DNA from: Pseudomonas panipatensis
Lineage (GTDB): Bacteria; Pseudomonadota; Gammaproteobacteria; Pseudomonadales; Pseudomonadaceae
Assembly (NCBI RefSeq): GCF_900099785.1
Contig: NZ_FNDS01000006.1
Location: 120,057 to 184,056 of the forward strand
Direction: 5' to 3'
DNA: 64,000 nt
The notes beneath the pieces are model-generated. The model saw only the letters and a program-made list of their open reading frames with translations, searched no databases and was not told the origin of the DNA. Shown here piece by piece: positions 30,026-41,424 of this stretch (positions within the stretch are counted from its first letter, which is position 1; each line of letters begins with the position of its first letter). A program made the translations under genes and the position numbers.

Positions 30026-32251
30026 ATGTCCACCCGCTCGAAGATTACCTACACGTTCACCGACGAAGCACCCGCCCTCGCCACTTACTCGCTGCTCCCC
30101 ATCGTCAAGGCCTTTGCCGCTTCTGCCGGCATCGACGTCGAGACCCGCGACATCTCTCTCGCAGCACGCATACTCGCCAGCTTCAGCGACCGACTCGGCG
30201 CTGACAAAAAGGTCGAAGACGATCTCGCTCAGCTGGCCGCCCTGGCCACCTCGCCGGACGCCAACATCATCAAGCTGCCGAACATCAGCGCCTCGGTCCC
30301 GCAGCTCAAGGGCGCCATCGCCGAACTGCAAGCCCTGGGCTATGACATCCCGGCCTTCCCGGAAGATCCTCAGACCGACGCCGAGAAAGAAATCCGCGCC
30401 CGCTACAGCAAAGTGCTGGGCAGTGCGGTGAACCCGGTTCTGCGCGAAGGTAACTCGGATCGTCGCGCCCCCGCCGCGGTCAAGGCCTATGCCCGCAAGC
30501 ACCCGCACTCGATGGGCAAGTGGAGCATGGCCTCGCAGTCCCACGCCGACTACATGCGCGGCGGCGACTTCTTCTCCAGCGAGAAGTCCATCACCATGGA
30601 CAAGGCCGGCGACGTGCGCATCGAGTTCGTCGGCAAGGACGGCAAGGTCGAGGTCAAGAAGCAACTGCACCTGGAAGCCGGTGAAGTCTTCGACGGCATG
30701 TTCATGAGCTGCAAGAAACTGCGCGCCTTCTTCGAGAAGACCCTGCAGGACTGCAAGGAAACCGGTGTCATGTGGTCCCTGCACGTCAAGGCGACCATGA
30801 TGAAGGTCTCCCACCCGATCGTCTTCGGCCACGCCGTCAGCGTCTATTACAAAGACGTCTTCGAGAAGTACGGCAAGCTCTTCGACGAACTGGGCGTCAA
30901 CCCGAACAATGGCCTGAGCAGCGTCTACGACAAGATCAAGGCACTGCCGGCATCGCAGCAGGAAGAGATCCTCCACGACATCCACGAGGTCTACAGCCAC
31001 CGCCCGGAAATGGCGATGGTCGACTCGGTCAAGGGCATCACCAACCTGCACATCCCCAGCGACGTGATCGTCGACGCCTCCATGCCCGCCATGATCCGTA
31101 ACTCCGGTCAGATGTGGGGCAAGGACGGCAAGCAGAAAGACACCAAAGCGGTGATGCCGGAAAGCACCTACGCGCGCATCTACCAGGAAATGATCAACTT
31201 CTGCAAAACCAACGGCGCCTTCGACCCGACCACCATGGGCAGCGTGCCGAACGTTGGCCTGATGGCGCAGAAAGCCGAAGAGTACGGCTCTCACGACAAG
31301 ACCTTCGAAATGAAGGCCGATGGCACCATGCGCGTCGTACTGGCTGACGGTACCGTGCTGTTCCAGCACGAAGTCGAAGCCGGCGACATCTGGCGCGCCT
31401 GCCAAACCAAGGACGCGCCGATCCGCGACTGGGTCAAGCTGGCCGTTACCCGTGCCCGCCAGTCGAACACTCCGGCCATCTTCTGGCTGGACCCGGAGCG
31501 CGCCCACGACCGCGAACTGCGCCAGAAAGTCGAAACCTACCTCAAGGAACACGACACCAGCGGCCTGGACATCAGCATCATGGACTACAACCAGGCCATC
31601 CGCGTCAGCATGGAGCGCCTGATCCGTGGCAAGGACACCATCTCGGTGACCGGCAACGTACTGCGCGACTACCTGACCGACCTGTTCCCGATCATGGAAC
31701 TGGGCACCTCGGCGAAGATGCTCTCCATCGTCCCGCTGATGGCCGGTGGCGGCATGTACGAAACCGGTGCAGGCGGCTCCGCGCCCAAGCACGTTCAGCA
31801 ACTGCTGGAAGAGAACTACCTGCGCTGGGATTCCCTGGGTGAGTTCCTGGCACTGGCGGTCTCCCTGGAAGACACCGGGATCAAGACCGGCAACGCCAAG
31901 GCCAAGATCCTGGGCAAGACCCTCGACGAAGCCACCGGCAAGCTGCTGGACAACAACAAGTCGCCGGCGCGCAAGGTCGGTGAGCTGGATAACCGCGGCA
32001 GCCACTTCTACCTGGCGCTGTACTGGGCCCAGGCCCTGGCCGCCCAGGACGAAGACGCCGAATTGAAGGCGCACTTCGCCCCGCTGGCCAAGACCCTCAG
32101 CGAGAAGGAAGCGACCATCGTCGCCGAGCTGAACGGCGCCCAAGGCAAGTCGGTGGACATCGGCGGTTACTACCGTTCCAACCCGGAACTGACCAGCAAG
32201 GTGATGCGCCCGAGCGCAACCTTCAACGCGGCCATCGATGCGCTGAGCTGA
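30026..32251 (+). CDS. idh: Monomeric NADP-dependent isocitrate dehydrogenase
   Basis: 741 residues, the length of the monomeric IDH-II family, unrelated in sequence to Icd. [20 protein letters not shown] begins the protein; [25 protein letters not shown] and [31 protein letters not shown] are characteristic. It performs the same reaction as icd. The ATG at 30026 is preceded by a purine-rich site; a TTG two codons upstream is less likely. The gene has its own terminator. Confidence 0.97.
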   Translation: MSTRSKITYTFTDEAPALATYSLLPIVKAFAASAGIDVETRDISLAARILASFSDRLGADKKVEDDLAQLAALATSPDANIIKLPNISASVPQLKGAIAELQALGYDIPAFPEDPQTDAEKEIRARYSKVLGSAVNPVLREGNSDRRAPAAVKAYARKHPHSMGKWSMASQSHADYMRGGDFFSSEKSITMDKAGDVRIEFVGKDGKVEVKKQLHLEAGEVFDGMFMSCKKLRAFFEKTLQDCKETGVMWSLHVKATMMKVSHPIVFGHAVSVYYKDVFEKYGKLFDELGVNPNNGLSSVYDKIKALPASQQEEILHDIHEVYSHRPEMAMVDSVKGITNLHIPSDVIVDASMPAMIRNSGQMWGKDGKQKDTKAVMPESTYARIYQEMINFCKTNGAFDPTTMGSVPNVGLMAQKAEEYGSHDKTFEMKADGTMRVVLADGTVLFQHEVEAGDIWRACQTKDAPIRDWVKLAVTRARQSNTPAIFWLDPERAHDRELRQKVETYLKEHDTSGLDISIMDYNQAIRVSMERLIRGKDTISVTGNVLRDYLTDLFPIMELGTSAKMLSIVPLMAGGGMYETGAGGSAPKHVQQLLEENYLRWDSLGEFLALAVSLEDTGIKTGNAKAKILGKTLDEATGKLLDNNKSPARKVGELDNRGSHFYLALYWAQALAAQDEDAELKAHFAPLAKTLSEKEATIVAELNGAQGKSVDIGGYYRSNPELTSKVMRPSATFNAAIDALS

Positions 32252-32274
32252 TTCCAGGTCACGCGCTACGAAGA

Positions 32275-32308
32275 GAACCCCCGGCAATCGCCGGGGGTTC
32301 TTTCTTTG
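32275..32308 (+). terminator. Terminator of idh
   Basis: GAACCCCCGGC, loop AATC, GCCGGGGGTTC, followed by TTTCTTT. Confidence 0.9.
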
Positions 32309-32385
32309 TCTGAAAGAAATGGCAGAAACCGAAGCCCCTCGAAGCGCACTGCTATGATTGGCGCTTTTTCCCGGGAGAGCACCGC

Positions 32386-32853
32386 ATGCGCTGGCAGCCA
32401 CATATCACCGTCGCAACCATTGTCGAGGACCAGGGACGCTTCCTGCTGGTCGAAGAACTGTCTGCCGGCAAAGCGGTACTGAACCAGCCCGCCGGTCATC
32501 TGGAGGCCAATGAAAGCCTGCTCGAAGCCGCCGTGCGCGAAACGCTGGAGGAGACCGGCTGGGAAGTCGAGCTCACCGCAGTGACCGGCATCTATCTGTA
32601 CACCGCCCCGAGCAACGGCGTGACCTACCAGCGCGTCTGCTTCGCCGCGCGCCCCCTGCAACACCGCCCGGAACTGCCGCTGGACCAGGGCATCATTGGC
32701 CCACGCTGGCTGACCCGCACGGAACTGGAGGCCTGCCCGGAGCGCTGGCGCAGCCATCTGGTAGCACGCTGCATCGACGACTACCTCGGTGGCGAGCGCT
32801 TCCCCTTGAGCCTGATCCGCGACGCCAGCGTGCCAGCCATCCCCTCGGCCTGA
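32386..32853 (+). CDS. nudJ: Nudix hydrolase (NudJ-like phosphatase)
   Basis: 155 residues. The Nudix box is [20 protein letters not shown] followed by TGWEV, complete for the consensus. [24 protein letters not shown] resembles NudJ, which hydrolyses hydroxymethylpyrimidine and thiamine pyrophosphates in E. coli. It stands just before mnmA, as in many gammaproteobacteria. A -10 TATGAT lies at 32353-32358. The exact substrate is not shown by the sequence. Confidence 0.88.
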   Translation: MRWQPHITVATIVEDQGRFLLVEELSAGKAVLNQPAGHLEANESLLEAAVRETLEETGWEVELTAVTGIYLYTAPSNGVTYQRVCFAARPLQHRPELPLDQGIIGPRWLTRTELEACPERWRSHLVARCIDDYLGGERFPLSLIRDASVPAIPSA

Positions 32854-32893
32854 TAGAATTCCGCTTTTGCCGAACTGCCGCGATCGCATCCCC

Positions 32894-34033
32894 ATGCACG
32901 ACTCAAGCACGCTCCCCCCCTCCCAACCCGGTAAAGGCCGCGTCATCGTCGGTATGTCCGGCGGCGTGGACTCCTCGGTTTCCGCCCTCCTGCTCAAGGA
33001 GCAGGGCTACCAGGTGGAAGGCCTGTTCATGAAGAACTGGGAAGAGGACGACGGCACCGAATATTGCACCGCCATGACCGATCTGGCCGACGCCCAGGCG
33101 GTCTGCGATCGCATCGGTATCAAGCTGCACACGGCGAACTTCGCCGCGGAATACTGGGACAACGTCTTCGAGCACTTCCTCGCCGAATACAAGGCCGGGC
33201 GCACGCCGAACCCGGACATCCTGTGCAACCGCGAAATCAAGTTCAAAGCGTTCCTCGATTATGCCCTGGCCTTGGGCGCGGACCTGATCGCCACAGGCCA
33301 CTACGTGCGTCGCCGTGACATCGACGGCCGCACCGAACTACTCAAGGGCCTGGACCCGAACAAGGACCAGAGCTACTTCCTGCATGCCGTCGGCGGCGAA
33401 CAGATCGCTCGCACCCTGTTCCCGGTCGGCGAACTGGAGAAACCCGAGGTTCGCGCCATCGCCGAGAAATACGGCCTGGCCACGGCGAAGAAGAAAGACT
33501 CCACCGGCATCTGCTTCATTGGCGAGCGACGCTTCAGCGACTTCCTCAAGCAGTACCTGCCCGCTCAGCCAGGCGACATCGAGACCACCGATGGCAAGGT
33601 CATCGGCCGCCACTTCGGTCTCATGTACCACACCATCGGCCAGCGTCAGGGCCTGGGCATCGGCGGCATGAAGAACGCCGACGACAGCCCCTGGTATGTG
33701 CTGGAAAAGGACCTGGCGCGCAACGTTCTGGTAGTCGGCCAGGGCAACGATCACCCCTGGCTGTTCTCCCGCGCCCTGCACGCCTCGCACATTTACTGGG
33801 TCAACCCGATCGACCTCAGCGAACCACGCGCCTTGCGCGCCAAGGTCCGCTACCGCCAGGCCGATCAGGACTGCGTGCTCGAACGCACCGCCAGTGGCTA
33901 CCGCGCCGTCTTCGATGAACCGCAGCGCGCGGTGACGCCCGGCCAATCCGTGGTCTTTTACGACGGCGAGGTATGCCTCGGCGGCGGCGTGATCGAAACG
34001 GCCGAGCCGGCCTACCCGAAGGAGTCGGCATGA
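32894..34033 (+). CDS. mnmA: tRNA-specific 2-thiouridylase MnmA
   Basis: 379 residues. Final enzyme that thiolates U34 of tRNA-Lys, Glu and Gln, using sulfur from TusE. The PP-loop is [18 protein letters not shown]; catalytic cysteines lie in [12 protein letters not shown] and [12 protein letters not shown]. The start ATG at 32894 is taken over an upstream TTG. hflD overlaps its stop by four bases (ATGA), the common mnmA-hflD-purB arrangement. Confidence 0.96.
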   Translation: MHDSSTLPPSQPGKGRVIVGMSGGVDSSVSALLLKEQGYQVEGLFMKNWEEDDGTEYCTAMTDLADAQAVCDRIGIKLHTANFAAEYWDNVFEHFLAEYKAGRTPNPDILCNREIKFKAFLDYALALGADLIATGHYVRRRDIDGRTELLKGLDPNKDQSYFLHAVGGEQIARTLFPVGELEKPEVRAIAEKYGLATAKKKDSTGICFIGERRFSDFLKQYLPAQPGDIETTDGKVIGRHFGLMYHTIGQRQGLGIGGMKNADDSPWYVLEKDLARNVLVVGQGNDHPWLFSRALHASHIYWVNPIDLSEPRALRAKVRYRQADQDCVLERTASGYRAVFDEPQRAVTPGQSVVFYDGEVCLGGGVIETAEPAYPKESA

Positions 34034-34656
34034 GCGAGCGCCGCGACCAGCTCATCGCCCTCGCCGGCGTCTTCGAATCCGCCGCCCTGGTAGACCGTAT
34101 CGCCCGCACCGGACAGGTGCCGGAAGCACCGCTGGCCTGCATGCTCGGCAGCCTGCTGATACGTGACCCGAAAACCACGCTGGACGTTTACGGCGGCGAT
34201 ACCCGCAACCTGCGCGAGGGCTTCCGCGCGCTGGCCAGCGCCCTGGAGCGCGACCCCGGCAACTTGCAGCGCGAACCGCTGCGCTATGCCCTTTCGCTGA
34301 TCGGCCTGGAGCGCCAATTGGCCAAGCGCGACGACATGCTCGACCTGATCGGCTCGCGCCTCGACCAGGTACAACAGCAGGTGCAGCACTTCGGCCTGGT
34401 GCACGAAAACGTCATCGCCTCCTGCGCAGGGCTCTACCAGGACACCCTGAGCACATTCCGCCAGCGCATCCAGGTGCATGGCGACATGCGCTTCCTGCAG
34501 ATCAACGCCAACGCCTCGCGCATCCGCGCCCTGCTCCTTGCCGGCATCCGCTCCGCGCGCCTATGGCGACAACTGGGCGGCAACCGCTGGCAAATGGTCT
34601 TCAGCCGGCGCAAGCTGCTCGGCGAACTGCGCCCCTTCATGCGCGGCGAGGACTGA
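34030..34656 (+). CDS. hflD: High-frequency-lysogenization protein HflD homologue
   Basis: 208 residues, all-helical. [31 protein letters not shown] is the conserved N-terminus. In E. coli HflD sequesters phage lambda CII at the membrane; its housekeeping role is unclear. Located between mnmA (overlapping) and purB. Confidence 0.93.
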   Translation: MSERRDQLIALAGVFESAALVDRIARTGQVPEAPLACMLGSLLIRDPKTTLDVYGGDTRNLREGFRALASALERDPGNLQREPLRYALSLIGLERQLAKRDDMLDLIGSRLDQVQQQVQHFGLVHENVIASCAGLYQDTLSTFRQRIQVHGDMRFLQINANASRIRALLLAGIRSARLWRQLGGNRWQMVFSRRKLLGELRPFMRGED

Positions 34657-34744
34657 GCCGCGGCGGCGGACGGTGCGCCGAAAGGCGATCGCAGCCGGCG
34701 ACTGATGGGCGCCATTCGTGTATGATGTGCGCCCTTTTCGTTGA

Positions 34745-36136
<1,392 letters not shown>

Positions 36137-36153
36137 GATGCGCTGAACTTTTG

Positions 36154-36180
36154 CACGCCCGGCTGTGCCGGGCGTTTTTG
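36154..36180 (+). terminator. Terminator of purB
   Basis: ACGCCCGGC, loop TGT, GCCGGGCGT, then TTTT. Confidence 0.9.
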
Positions 36181-36196
36181 TTTCAAGGACTTACGT

Positions 36197-37372
36197 ATGA
36201 ATCCTGCTATTCCTCTTCAGCTCCTGGGCGGCATCAGCGCCGATGAATTCCTCCGCGACTACTGGCAGAAGAAGCCCCTGCTGATCCGCCAGGCGATCCC
36301 CGGCTTCGAAAGCCCACTGGATCCGGACGAACTGGCCGGGCTGGCTCTGGAAGAGGTGATCGAGTCGCGCATCGTCATCGAGCACGGCAAGACCCCCTGG
36401 GAACTGCGCCGCGGCCCCTTCAGCGAAGAGACCTTCAAGGAACTGCCGGAGAGCGACTGGACCCTGCTGGTTCAGGCTGTCGACCAGTTCGTCCCGGAAG
36501 TCGCCGAACTGCTCGAACACTTCAAGTTCCTGCCCAGCTGGCGCATCGACGACATCATGATCAGCTACGCAGCTCCCGGCGGCGGCGTCGGCCCGCACTT
36601 CGACAACTACGACGTGTTCCTGCTCCAGGGCCATGGCCGCCGGCGCTGGAAGATCGGCCAGACCTGCGACGCCGACAGCCCCCTGCTCCAGCACCCGGAC
36701 CTGCGCATCCTCGCCCAGTTCGAGGAAAGCCAGGACTGGGTGCTGGAGCCCGGCGACATGCTCTACCTACCGCCGCGCGTTGCCCACTACGGCATCGCCG
36801 AGGACGAGTGCATGACCTACTCGGTCGGCTTCCGCGCCCCCAGCGCCGCCGAGGTCCTGACTCACTTCACCGACTTCCTCGCGCAATTCCTCTCCGATGA
36901 AGAGCGCTACAGCGACGCCGGCATGAGCGCGGTGAAAGGCTCCGAAGACCAGCACAAGATTCAACGCGACGCCCTCGATCGCCTGAAACAACTGCTGCAG
37001 GAACACATGAGCGACGAACGCCTGCTGCTCACCTGGTTCGGCCAGTTCATGACCGAGCCGCGCTATCCGGAGCTGGTGGCCGGCGAGGAGATCGACGACG
37101 GCGATCTGCTCCAGGCACTGGAAGATGGCGCCGTCCTGGTCCGCAATCCCAGCGCGCGCCTGGCCTGGAGCGAAGTGGACGTCGGTCTGCTGCTGTTCTC
37201 CAGCGGGCAGAGCGTCGTGCTGCCGCAATCCATGCGCGAGCTGCTCAAGCTGATCTGCGCGGCGGACGCACTGCATCAGGACAATCTCGGCCAATGGCTG
37301 GCCGATGAGGATGGGCGTAAGCTTCTCGGAGAATTGGTCAAACAGGGCAGTTTGGAGTTTGCCGATGAGTAA
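36197..37372 (+). CDS. roxA: Ribosomal protein uL16 arginine hydroxylase RoxA (JmjC/cupin)
   Basis: 391 residues, like E. coli YcfD. A 2-oxoglutarate and Fe(II) oxygenase that hydroxylates an arginine of ribosomal protein L16. The iron triad is in GVGPHFDNYDVF (HxD) and PPRVAHYGIAEDE (distal His). The N-terminal FLRDYWQKKPLLIRQAIPGF and the C-terminal winged-helix dimer domain are typical. It overlaps the following GNAT gene by eight bases, starting a four-gene run. Confidence 0.93.
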   Translation: MNPAIPLQLLGGISADEFLRDYWQKKPLLIRQAIPGFESPLDPDELAGLALEEVIESRIVIEHGKTPWELRRGPFSEETFKELPESDWTLLVQAVDQFVPEVAELLEHFKFLPSWRIDDIMISYAAPGGGVGPHFDNYDVFLLQGHGRRRWKIGQTCDADSPLLQHPDLRILAQFEESQDWVLEPGDMLYLPPRVAHYGIAEDECMTYSVGFRAPSAAEVLTHFTDFLAQFLSDEERYSDAGMSAVKGSEDQHKIQRDALDRLKQLLQEHMSDERLLLTWFGQFMTEPRYPELVAGEEIDDGDLLQALEDGAVLVRNPSARLAWSEVDVGLLLFSSGQSVVLPQSMRELLKLICAADALHQDNLGQWLADEDGRKLLGELVKQGSLEFADE

Positions 37373-37793
37373 CAAGATCAGGGTTCGCCTGGCTGACTGG
37401 CAAAAGGACAACGCCGATCTGCGGCGTATCCGCGAAGCGGTATTCATTGCCGAGCAGGCCGTGCCGCCGGAATTGGAATGGGATGCTGAAGACGCGGAAG
37501 CCATTCACTTCCTCGCCTTCGAGGGGGATTACGCGATCGGCACCGTGCGCCTGCTGCCCGACGGGCACATCGGCCGCGTGTCGGTCCTCAAGGACTGGCG
37601 CGGCCTCAAGGTCGGCGACCAGTTGATGCGCGCCGCCATCGAAGAGGCGGAGCGTCGCAACCTCAAGCGCCAACTGCTCACCGCACAGGTCTACGCCATT
37701 CCCTTCTACGAACGACTAGGCTTCAAGGTAGCCAGCGGCGAATTCCTCGAAGCCGGCCTGGCCCACGTGGATATGGTGCGCGAAAGCGCCTGA
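37365..37793 (+). CDS. GNAT family N-acetyltransferase
   Basis: 142 residues, ElaA/YjcF-like GNAT fold. IGTVRLLPDGHIGRVSVLKDWRGLKVGDQLM carries the acetyl-CoA pyrophosphate loop (motif A), and AIPFYERLGF is motif B. The acceptor is unknown. Start ATG at 37365 lies inside roxA, implying coupled translation. Confidence 0.87.
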   Translation: MSNKIRVRLADWQKDNADLRRIREAVFIAEQAVPPELEWDAEDAEAIHFLAFEGDYAIGTVRLLPDGHIGRVSVLKDWRGLKVGDQLMRAAIEEAERRNLKRQLLTAQVYAIPFYERLGFKVASGEFLEAGLAHVDMVRESA

Positions 37794-37802
37794 GTGAAGG
37801 CC

Positions 37803-38429
37803 ATGAATGACGCCCCGGAACAAGACGGAACCTCGGACGAGCTGCCGGCCATCGAATTCCGCTCGCCGGGGCGCTTCAGCGTGCACAACCCTGCCGCCGA
37901 GACAGCGCCGGCACAACCCTGGGAGCCGGCGCCATTCAAGCTCGGTGACGACACCAGCCTGCAGCGCTTCAGCCTAGCGGAAGCAGCCCGTGCCCATGCC
38001 CTGGCGTTGATGCAGCAGGCCGAGCGCAGCCTGTGCCTCTTCAGCCCCGACCTGGAGCCCTGGCTGTACAACCACAGCAGCATCCAGGACGCCTGCACGC
38101 GCCTGCTCCTGCGCCACCCGCAAAACCGTCTGCGCATCCTGCTGCGCGACAGCAGCCGGGCAACCAGGGAAGGCCATCGACTGCTAAACCTGAGCCGACG
38201 CCTGTCGAGCAATTGCCACATCCGCCTGCTCAATCCGGATTACCCGCAGGAAGAGCATGCCTTCCTGCTCGCCGACCAAGTCGGCATGCTGATCCGCACC
38301 GAACCGGCGCAACCGGGCGGACACGCCTGGTACAACAACCCCGGCCGGGTGCGCCAATTGCAGGCTCAGTTCAACCTGGCCTGGGACACCAGCCTTTCCG
38401 ACCCGAATCTGCGGAGCTTCCTTCTGTGA
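37803..38429 (+). CDS. Conserved hypothetical protein (PLD-like/DUF7931-type)
   Basis: 208 residues. The N-terminal 60 residues look disordered and Pro-rich. The rest (FSLAEAARAHALALMQQAERSLCLFSPDLEPWLYNHSS, then NRLRILLRDSSRAT and RLLNPDYPQEEHAFLLAD) resembles the non-catalytic phospholipase-D-like proteins found in this operon in other Pseudomonas; no HKD catalytic motif is seen. ATG at 37803 has GAAGG upstream. Its stop overlaps the next start (GTGA). Function unknown. Confidence 0.75.
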   Translation: MNDAPEQDGTSDELPAIEFRSPGRFSVHNPAAETAPAQPWEPAPFKLGDDTSLQRFSLAEAARAHALALMQQAERSLCLFSPDLEPWLYNHSSIQDACTRLLLRHPQNRLRILLRDSSRATREGHRLLNLSRRLSSNCHIRLLNPDYPQEEHAFLLADQVGMLIRTEPAQPGGHAWYNNPGRVRQLQAQFNLAWDTSLSDPNLRSFLL

Positions 38430-39241
38430 GCCTCAAGCACGCCACCCTGTTTGTCGCCTGCACCCTCAGCCTTTGCGCCATCGCCGAGCCACGCACCGAA
38501 ATACTGCCCCTCAACTACCGCACTGCCGATGAGGTTCTACCGGTAGTGCAATCCTTGCTGGGCAGCGAAGGCCGCGTCAGCGCCTATGGCAACCAACTGG
38601 TGGTCAATGCCGAACCCGCAAAGATCCGTGAACTGCAACAGGTACTCGAACAACTGGATACCCGCCCGCACCGCCTGCTGATCAGCGTCGACACCAGCGA
38701 CACCAGCCAGGGCAGCCGAAGCGGCTATTCGGTGAATGGATCGATCAACGCCGGCAATGTCGAAATCCAGAGCGGTCGCGGCGAGGTCAACGGGCACGAC
38801 CAGGTGCGCATCATCAATAGCTCCACCGCCAGCCGGAATGGTGGCATCCAGCAAATCCAGACCACCGAAGGCGCACCGGCGCTGATTCAGGTCGGCCAGA
38901 GCGTGCCGATCAACAATGTCGGTGTCGGCCCCTACGGCCAGGTCTACAGCCAGACCGAATACCGCGACGCCAATCGCGGCATCTATGTGACCGCAACCCT
39001 CAGCGGCAACATCGTTCACCTCACCCTCAATGCCCGCAACGACCGCTTCAATTCCTCCTACCCGGGGGCCATGGATACCTCCAGCACGGCAACTCAGCTC
39101 ACCGGCCACCTCGGCGAATGGATCGAGGTCGGCGGCGTCAGCGAGAACAGCCAGAGCAATCAGGGCGGCCTGACCCGCAACTACAGCACCCAAGGGCGCA
39201 GCGACAGTTACCTGCGAGTGAAGGTCGAGAGCGTCGACTAA
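38426..39241 (+). CDS. Secretin-like periplasmic protein (N-domain only)
   Basis: 271 residues starting at GTG, with a signal peptide (about 1-21, ending LCAIAEPR). EILPLNYRTADEVLPVVQSLLGSEGRVSAYGNQLVVNAEPAKI is a secretin N1-type (NolW-like) domain. The rest has the LIQVGQSVPINN and GIYVTATLSGNIVHLTLNARND features of secretin-related beta segments. It is too short to form a full secretin channel. The partner and role are unknown. It overlaps the previous gene by four bases and ends the roxA run. Confidence 0.75.
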   Translation: MSLKHATLFVACTLSLCAIAEPRTEILPLNYRTADEVLPVVQSLLGSEGRVSAYGNQLVVNAEPAKIRELQQVLEQLDTRPHRLLISVDTSDTSQGSRSGYSVNGSINAGNVEIQSGRGEVNGHDQVRIINSSTASRNGGIQQIQTTEGAPALIQVGQSVPINNVGVGPYGQVYSQTEYRDANRGIYVTATLSGNIVHLTLNARNDRFNSSYPGAMDTSSTATQLTGHLGEWIEVGGVSENSQSNQGGLTRNYSTQGRSDSYLRVKVESVD

Positions 39242-39281
39242 TACCTCCGGACGTGACCAATCAGTCCCCCTTAGACCTTCG

Positions 39282-39307
39282 TGTAGTAGCTTCAAAAAAA
39301 CACTACA
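39282..39307. promoter_or_regulatory. TGTAGT-N14-ACTACA inverted repeat, RccR-type site candidate
   Basis: Half-sites TGTAGT (39282-39287) and ACTACA (39302-39307) match the half-sites I recall for the RpiR-family regulator RccR, which in Pseudomonas represses glyoxylate-shunt genes including aceA. The spacing here should be checked against measured sites. Confidence 0.55.
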
Positions 39308-39327
39308 AAACGTTTGACGAACGTTTT
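39307..39327. promoter_or_regulatory. AAAACGTT-N5-AACGTTTT inverted repeat
   Basis: A perfect 8+5+8 inverted repeat directly abutting the previous site. It may be a second operator or extend the first; no known regulator was assigned. Confidence 0.45.
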
Positions 39328-39383
39328 TCGGAAGGGCATCATGACCTCGCTCCCGCTGACCAGGGGCCCTAGCCAGGGCCTCC

Positions 39384-39418
39384 GGATCGAGCACGCGACC
39401 CACCCGTCGCGTCGATCC
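39384..39418. promoter_or_regulatory. Strong hairpin in the aceA leader region
   Basis: GGATCGA pairs with TCGATCC and, inside, CGCGAC pairs with GTCGCG. There is no T-run, so it is not a plain terminator. Confidence 0.45.
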
Positions 39419-39749
39419 GTGTCGTTGTAGCCCATAAGGCGAAATGACGAGGTTGCGACTGGCAAGAAGTTGTCCTGAGGGACGGGGAAGCAAAACGTAT
39501 CAGCAAGATTGACGGATTCAGCCATCCGCTATCGCCCAACGGCAGCCACGAGCCGGCAAGCGATTTTGGATGAAAACCGCTGCAGTCATCTGCTCGTTCG
39601 CCGCTACACCCCTCCTCCAGCGTCAATCCTTCCGACCGGTCGTCATTTCGCCATCTCGCGGCGAGCAACCCGCAACAATGCCGTCAAAACACAGGTTTTG
39701 AGTGGGTAATCGGTGCTCAACCAAACACATTCTTTTTGAAGGATTGACC

Positions 39750-41345
39750 ATGTCCGCTTATCAAAACGACATCAAGGCCGTTGCCGCGCTGAAAGAGAAA
39801 TTCGGTAGCAGCTGGAGCGCTATCAACCCCGAGTCCGTCGCCCGCATGCGCGCTCAAAACCGCTTCAAGACCGGCCTGGACATCGCCAAGTACACCGCGG
39901 CCATCATGCGCAAGGACATGGCCGAGTACGACGCAGACTCCTCCGTCTACACCCAATCGCTGGGCTGCTGGCACGGCTTCATCGGTCAGCAGAAGCTGAT
40001 CTCGATCAAGAAGCACCTGAAGACCACCAACAAGCGCTACCTCTACCTCTCCGGCTGGATGGTTGCCGCGCTGCGTTCCGAATTCGGCCCGCTGCCCGAC
40101 CAGTCCATGCACGAAAAGACTGCCGTTTCCGGCCTGATCGAAGAGCTGTACACCTTCCTGCGCCAGGCTGACGCCCGCGAACTGGACCTGCTCTTCACCG
40201 CTCTGGATGCCGCCCGCGAAGCCGGCGACAAAGCCAAGCAGGACGAAATCCAGGCCCAGATCGACGGCTACGAAACTCACGTAGTACCGATCATCGCCGA
40301 CATCGACGCTGGCTTCGGTAACCCGGAAGCTACCTACCTGCTGGCCAAGAAAATGATCGAAGCCGGCGCCTGCTGCATCCAGATCGAAAACCAGGTTTCC
40401 GACGAGAAGCAGTGCGGCCACCAGGACGGCAAAGTGACCGTTCCGCACGAAGACTTCCTCGCCAAGATCGCCGCTGTTCGCTATGCCTTCCTCGAGCTGG
40501 GCGTTGACGACGGCGTGATCGTTGCCCGTACCGACTCCCTGGGTGCCGGCCTGACCAAGCAGATCGCCGTAACCAAGCAACCGGGCGACCTGGGCGACCA
40601 GTACAACTCCTTCCTCGACTGCGACGAGATCAGCGCCGCCGAGCTGCAGAACGGCGACGTGGTGATCAACCGCGGCGGCAAACTGCTGCGTCCGAAGCGC
40701 CTGCCGTCCAACCTGTTCCAGTTCCGCAAAGGCACCGGCGAAGACCGTTGCGTCCTCGACTGCATCACCTCGCTGCAGAACGGCGCCGACCTGCTGTGGA
40801 TCGAAACCGAGAAGCCGCACGTTGGCCAGATCAAGGGCATGGTTGACCGCATCCGCGAAGTCATCCCGAACGCCAAGCTGGTGTACAACAACAGCCCGTC
40901 CTTCAACTGGACCCTGAACTTCCGCCAGCAGGTATTCGATGCGTTCGTCGCAGAAGGCAAGGACGTTTCCGCTTACGACCGCGCCAAGCTGATGAGCGTC
41001 GAGTACGACGAAACCGAACTGGCCCAGATCGCCGACGAGAAGATCCGCACCTTCCAGCGCGATGGTTCGGCTCACGCAGGCATCTTCCACCACCTGATCA
41101 CTCTGCCGACCTACCACACCGCCGCTCTGTCGACCGACAACCTGGCCAAGGGCTACTTCGCCGACCAGGGCATGCTGGCCTACGTGAAAGGTGTACAGCG
41201 TCAGGAAATCCGCCAGGGCATCGCCTGCGTCAAGCACCAGAACATGGCTGGTTCGGACATCGGCGACAACCACAAAGAGTACTTCGCTGGCGAAGCTGCT
41301 CTGAAGGCCTCCGGTAAAGACAACACCATGAACCAGTTCCACTAA
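39750..41345 (+). CDS. aceA: Isocitrate lyase
   Basis: 531 residues, the longer isocitrate lyase subgroup common in Pseudomonas. Cleaves isocitrate to glyoxylate and succinate, diverting carbon from Icd/Idh. The catalytic loop is DEKQCGHQDGK; VVPIIADIDAGFGNPEATY binds Mg and substrate, and NNSPSFNWTL is conserved. ATG at 39750 follows TTGAAGGATTGACC. Ends at a double hairpin. Confidence 0.97.
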   Translation: MSAYQNDIKAVAALKEKFGSSWSAINPESVARMRAQNRFKTGLDIAKYTAAIMRKDMAEYDADSSVYTQSLGCWHGFIGQQKLISIKKHLKTTNKRYLYLSGWMVAALRSEFGPLPDQSMHEKTAVSGLIEELYTFLRQADARELDLLFTALDAAREAGDKAKQDEIQAQIDGYETHVVPIIADIDAGFGNPEATYLLAKKMIEAGACCIQIENQVSDEKQCGHQDGKVTVPHEDFLAKIAAVRYAFLELGVDDGVIVARTDSLGAGLTKQIAVTKQPGDLGDQYNSFLDCDEISAAELQNGDVVINRGGKLLRPKRLPSNLFQFRKGTGEDRCVLDCITSLQNGADLLWIETEKPHVGQIKGMVDRIREVIPNAKLVYNNSPSFNWTLNFRQQVFDAFVAEGKDVSAYDRAKLMSVEYDETELAQIADEKIRTFQRDGSAHAGIFHHLITLPTYHTAALSTDNLAKGYFADQGMLAYVKGVQRQEIRQGIACVKHQNMAGSDIGDNHKEYFAGEAALKASGKDNTMNQFH

Positions 41346-41346
41346 T

Positions 41347-41424
41347 AGGAACCGGCTCATTCGGTTCCTCGGAACCGAGCAGGCAAAAAGCGGACCCCGG
41401 CGTAAGCCGGGGTCTGCTTTTTCT
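41347..41424 (+). terminator. Tandem hairpins ending aceA
   Basis: GGAACCG/CGGTTCC at 41348-41368 is followed by AAAAAGC..GACCCCGGC, loop, GCCGGGGTC..GCTTTTT at 41385-41423. Confidence 0.85.

Larger units (their letters stand above)
39242..39749. other. Control region upstream of aceA
   Basis: 508 bases without a gene. It contains TGTAGT-N14-ACTACA (39282-39307), an AAAACGTT/AACGTTTT inverted repeat (39307-39327) and a large hairpin (39384-39418). Short open frames here have no protein-like features. Confidence 0.7.

Noticed and set aside
29870-32401. 843-codon minus-strand frame
   Set aside because: Antisense shadow of the well-supported monomeric isocitrate dehydrogenase gene.
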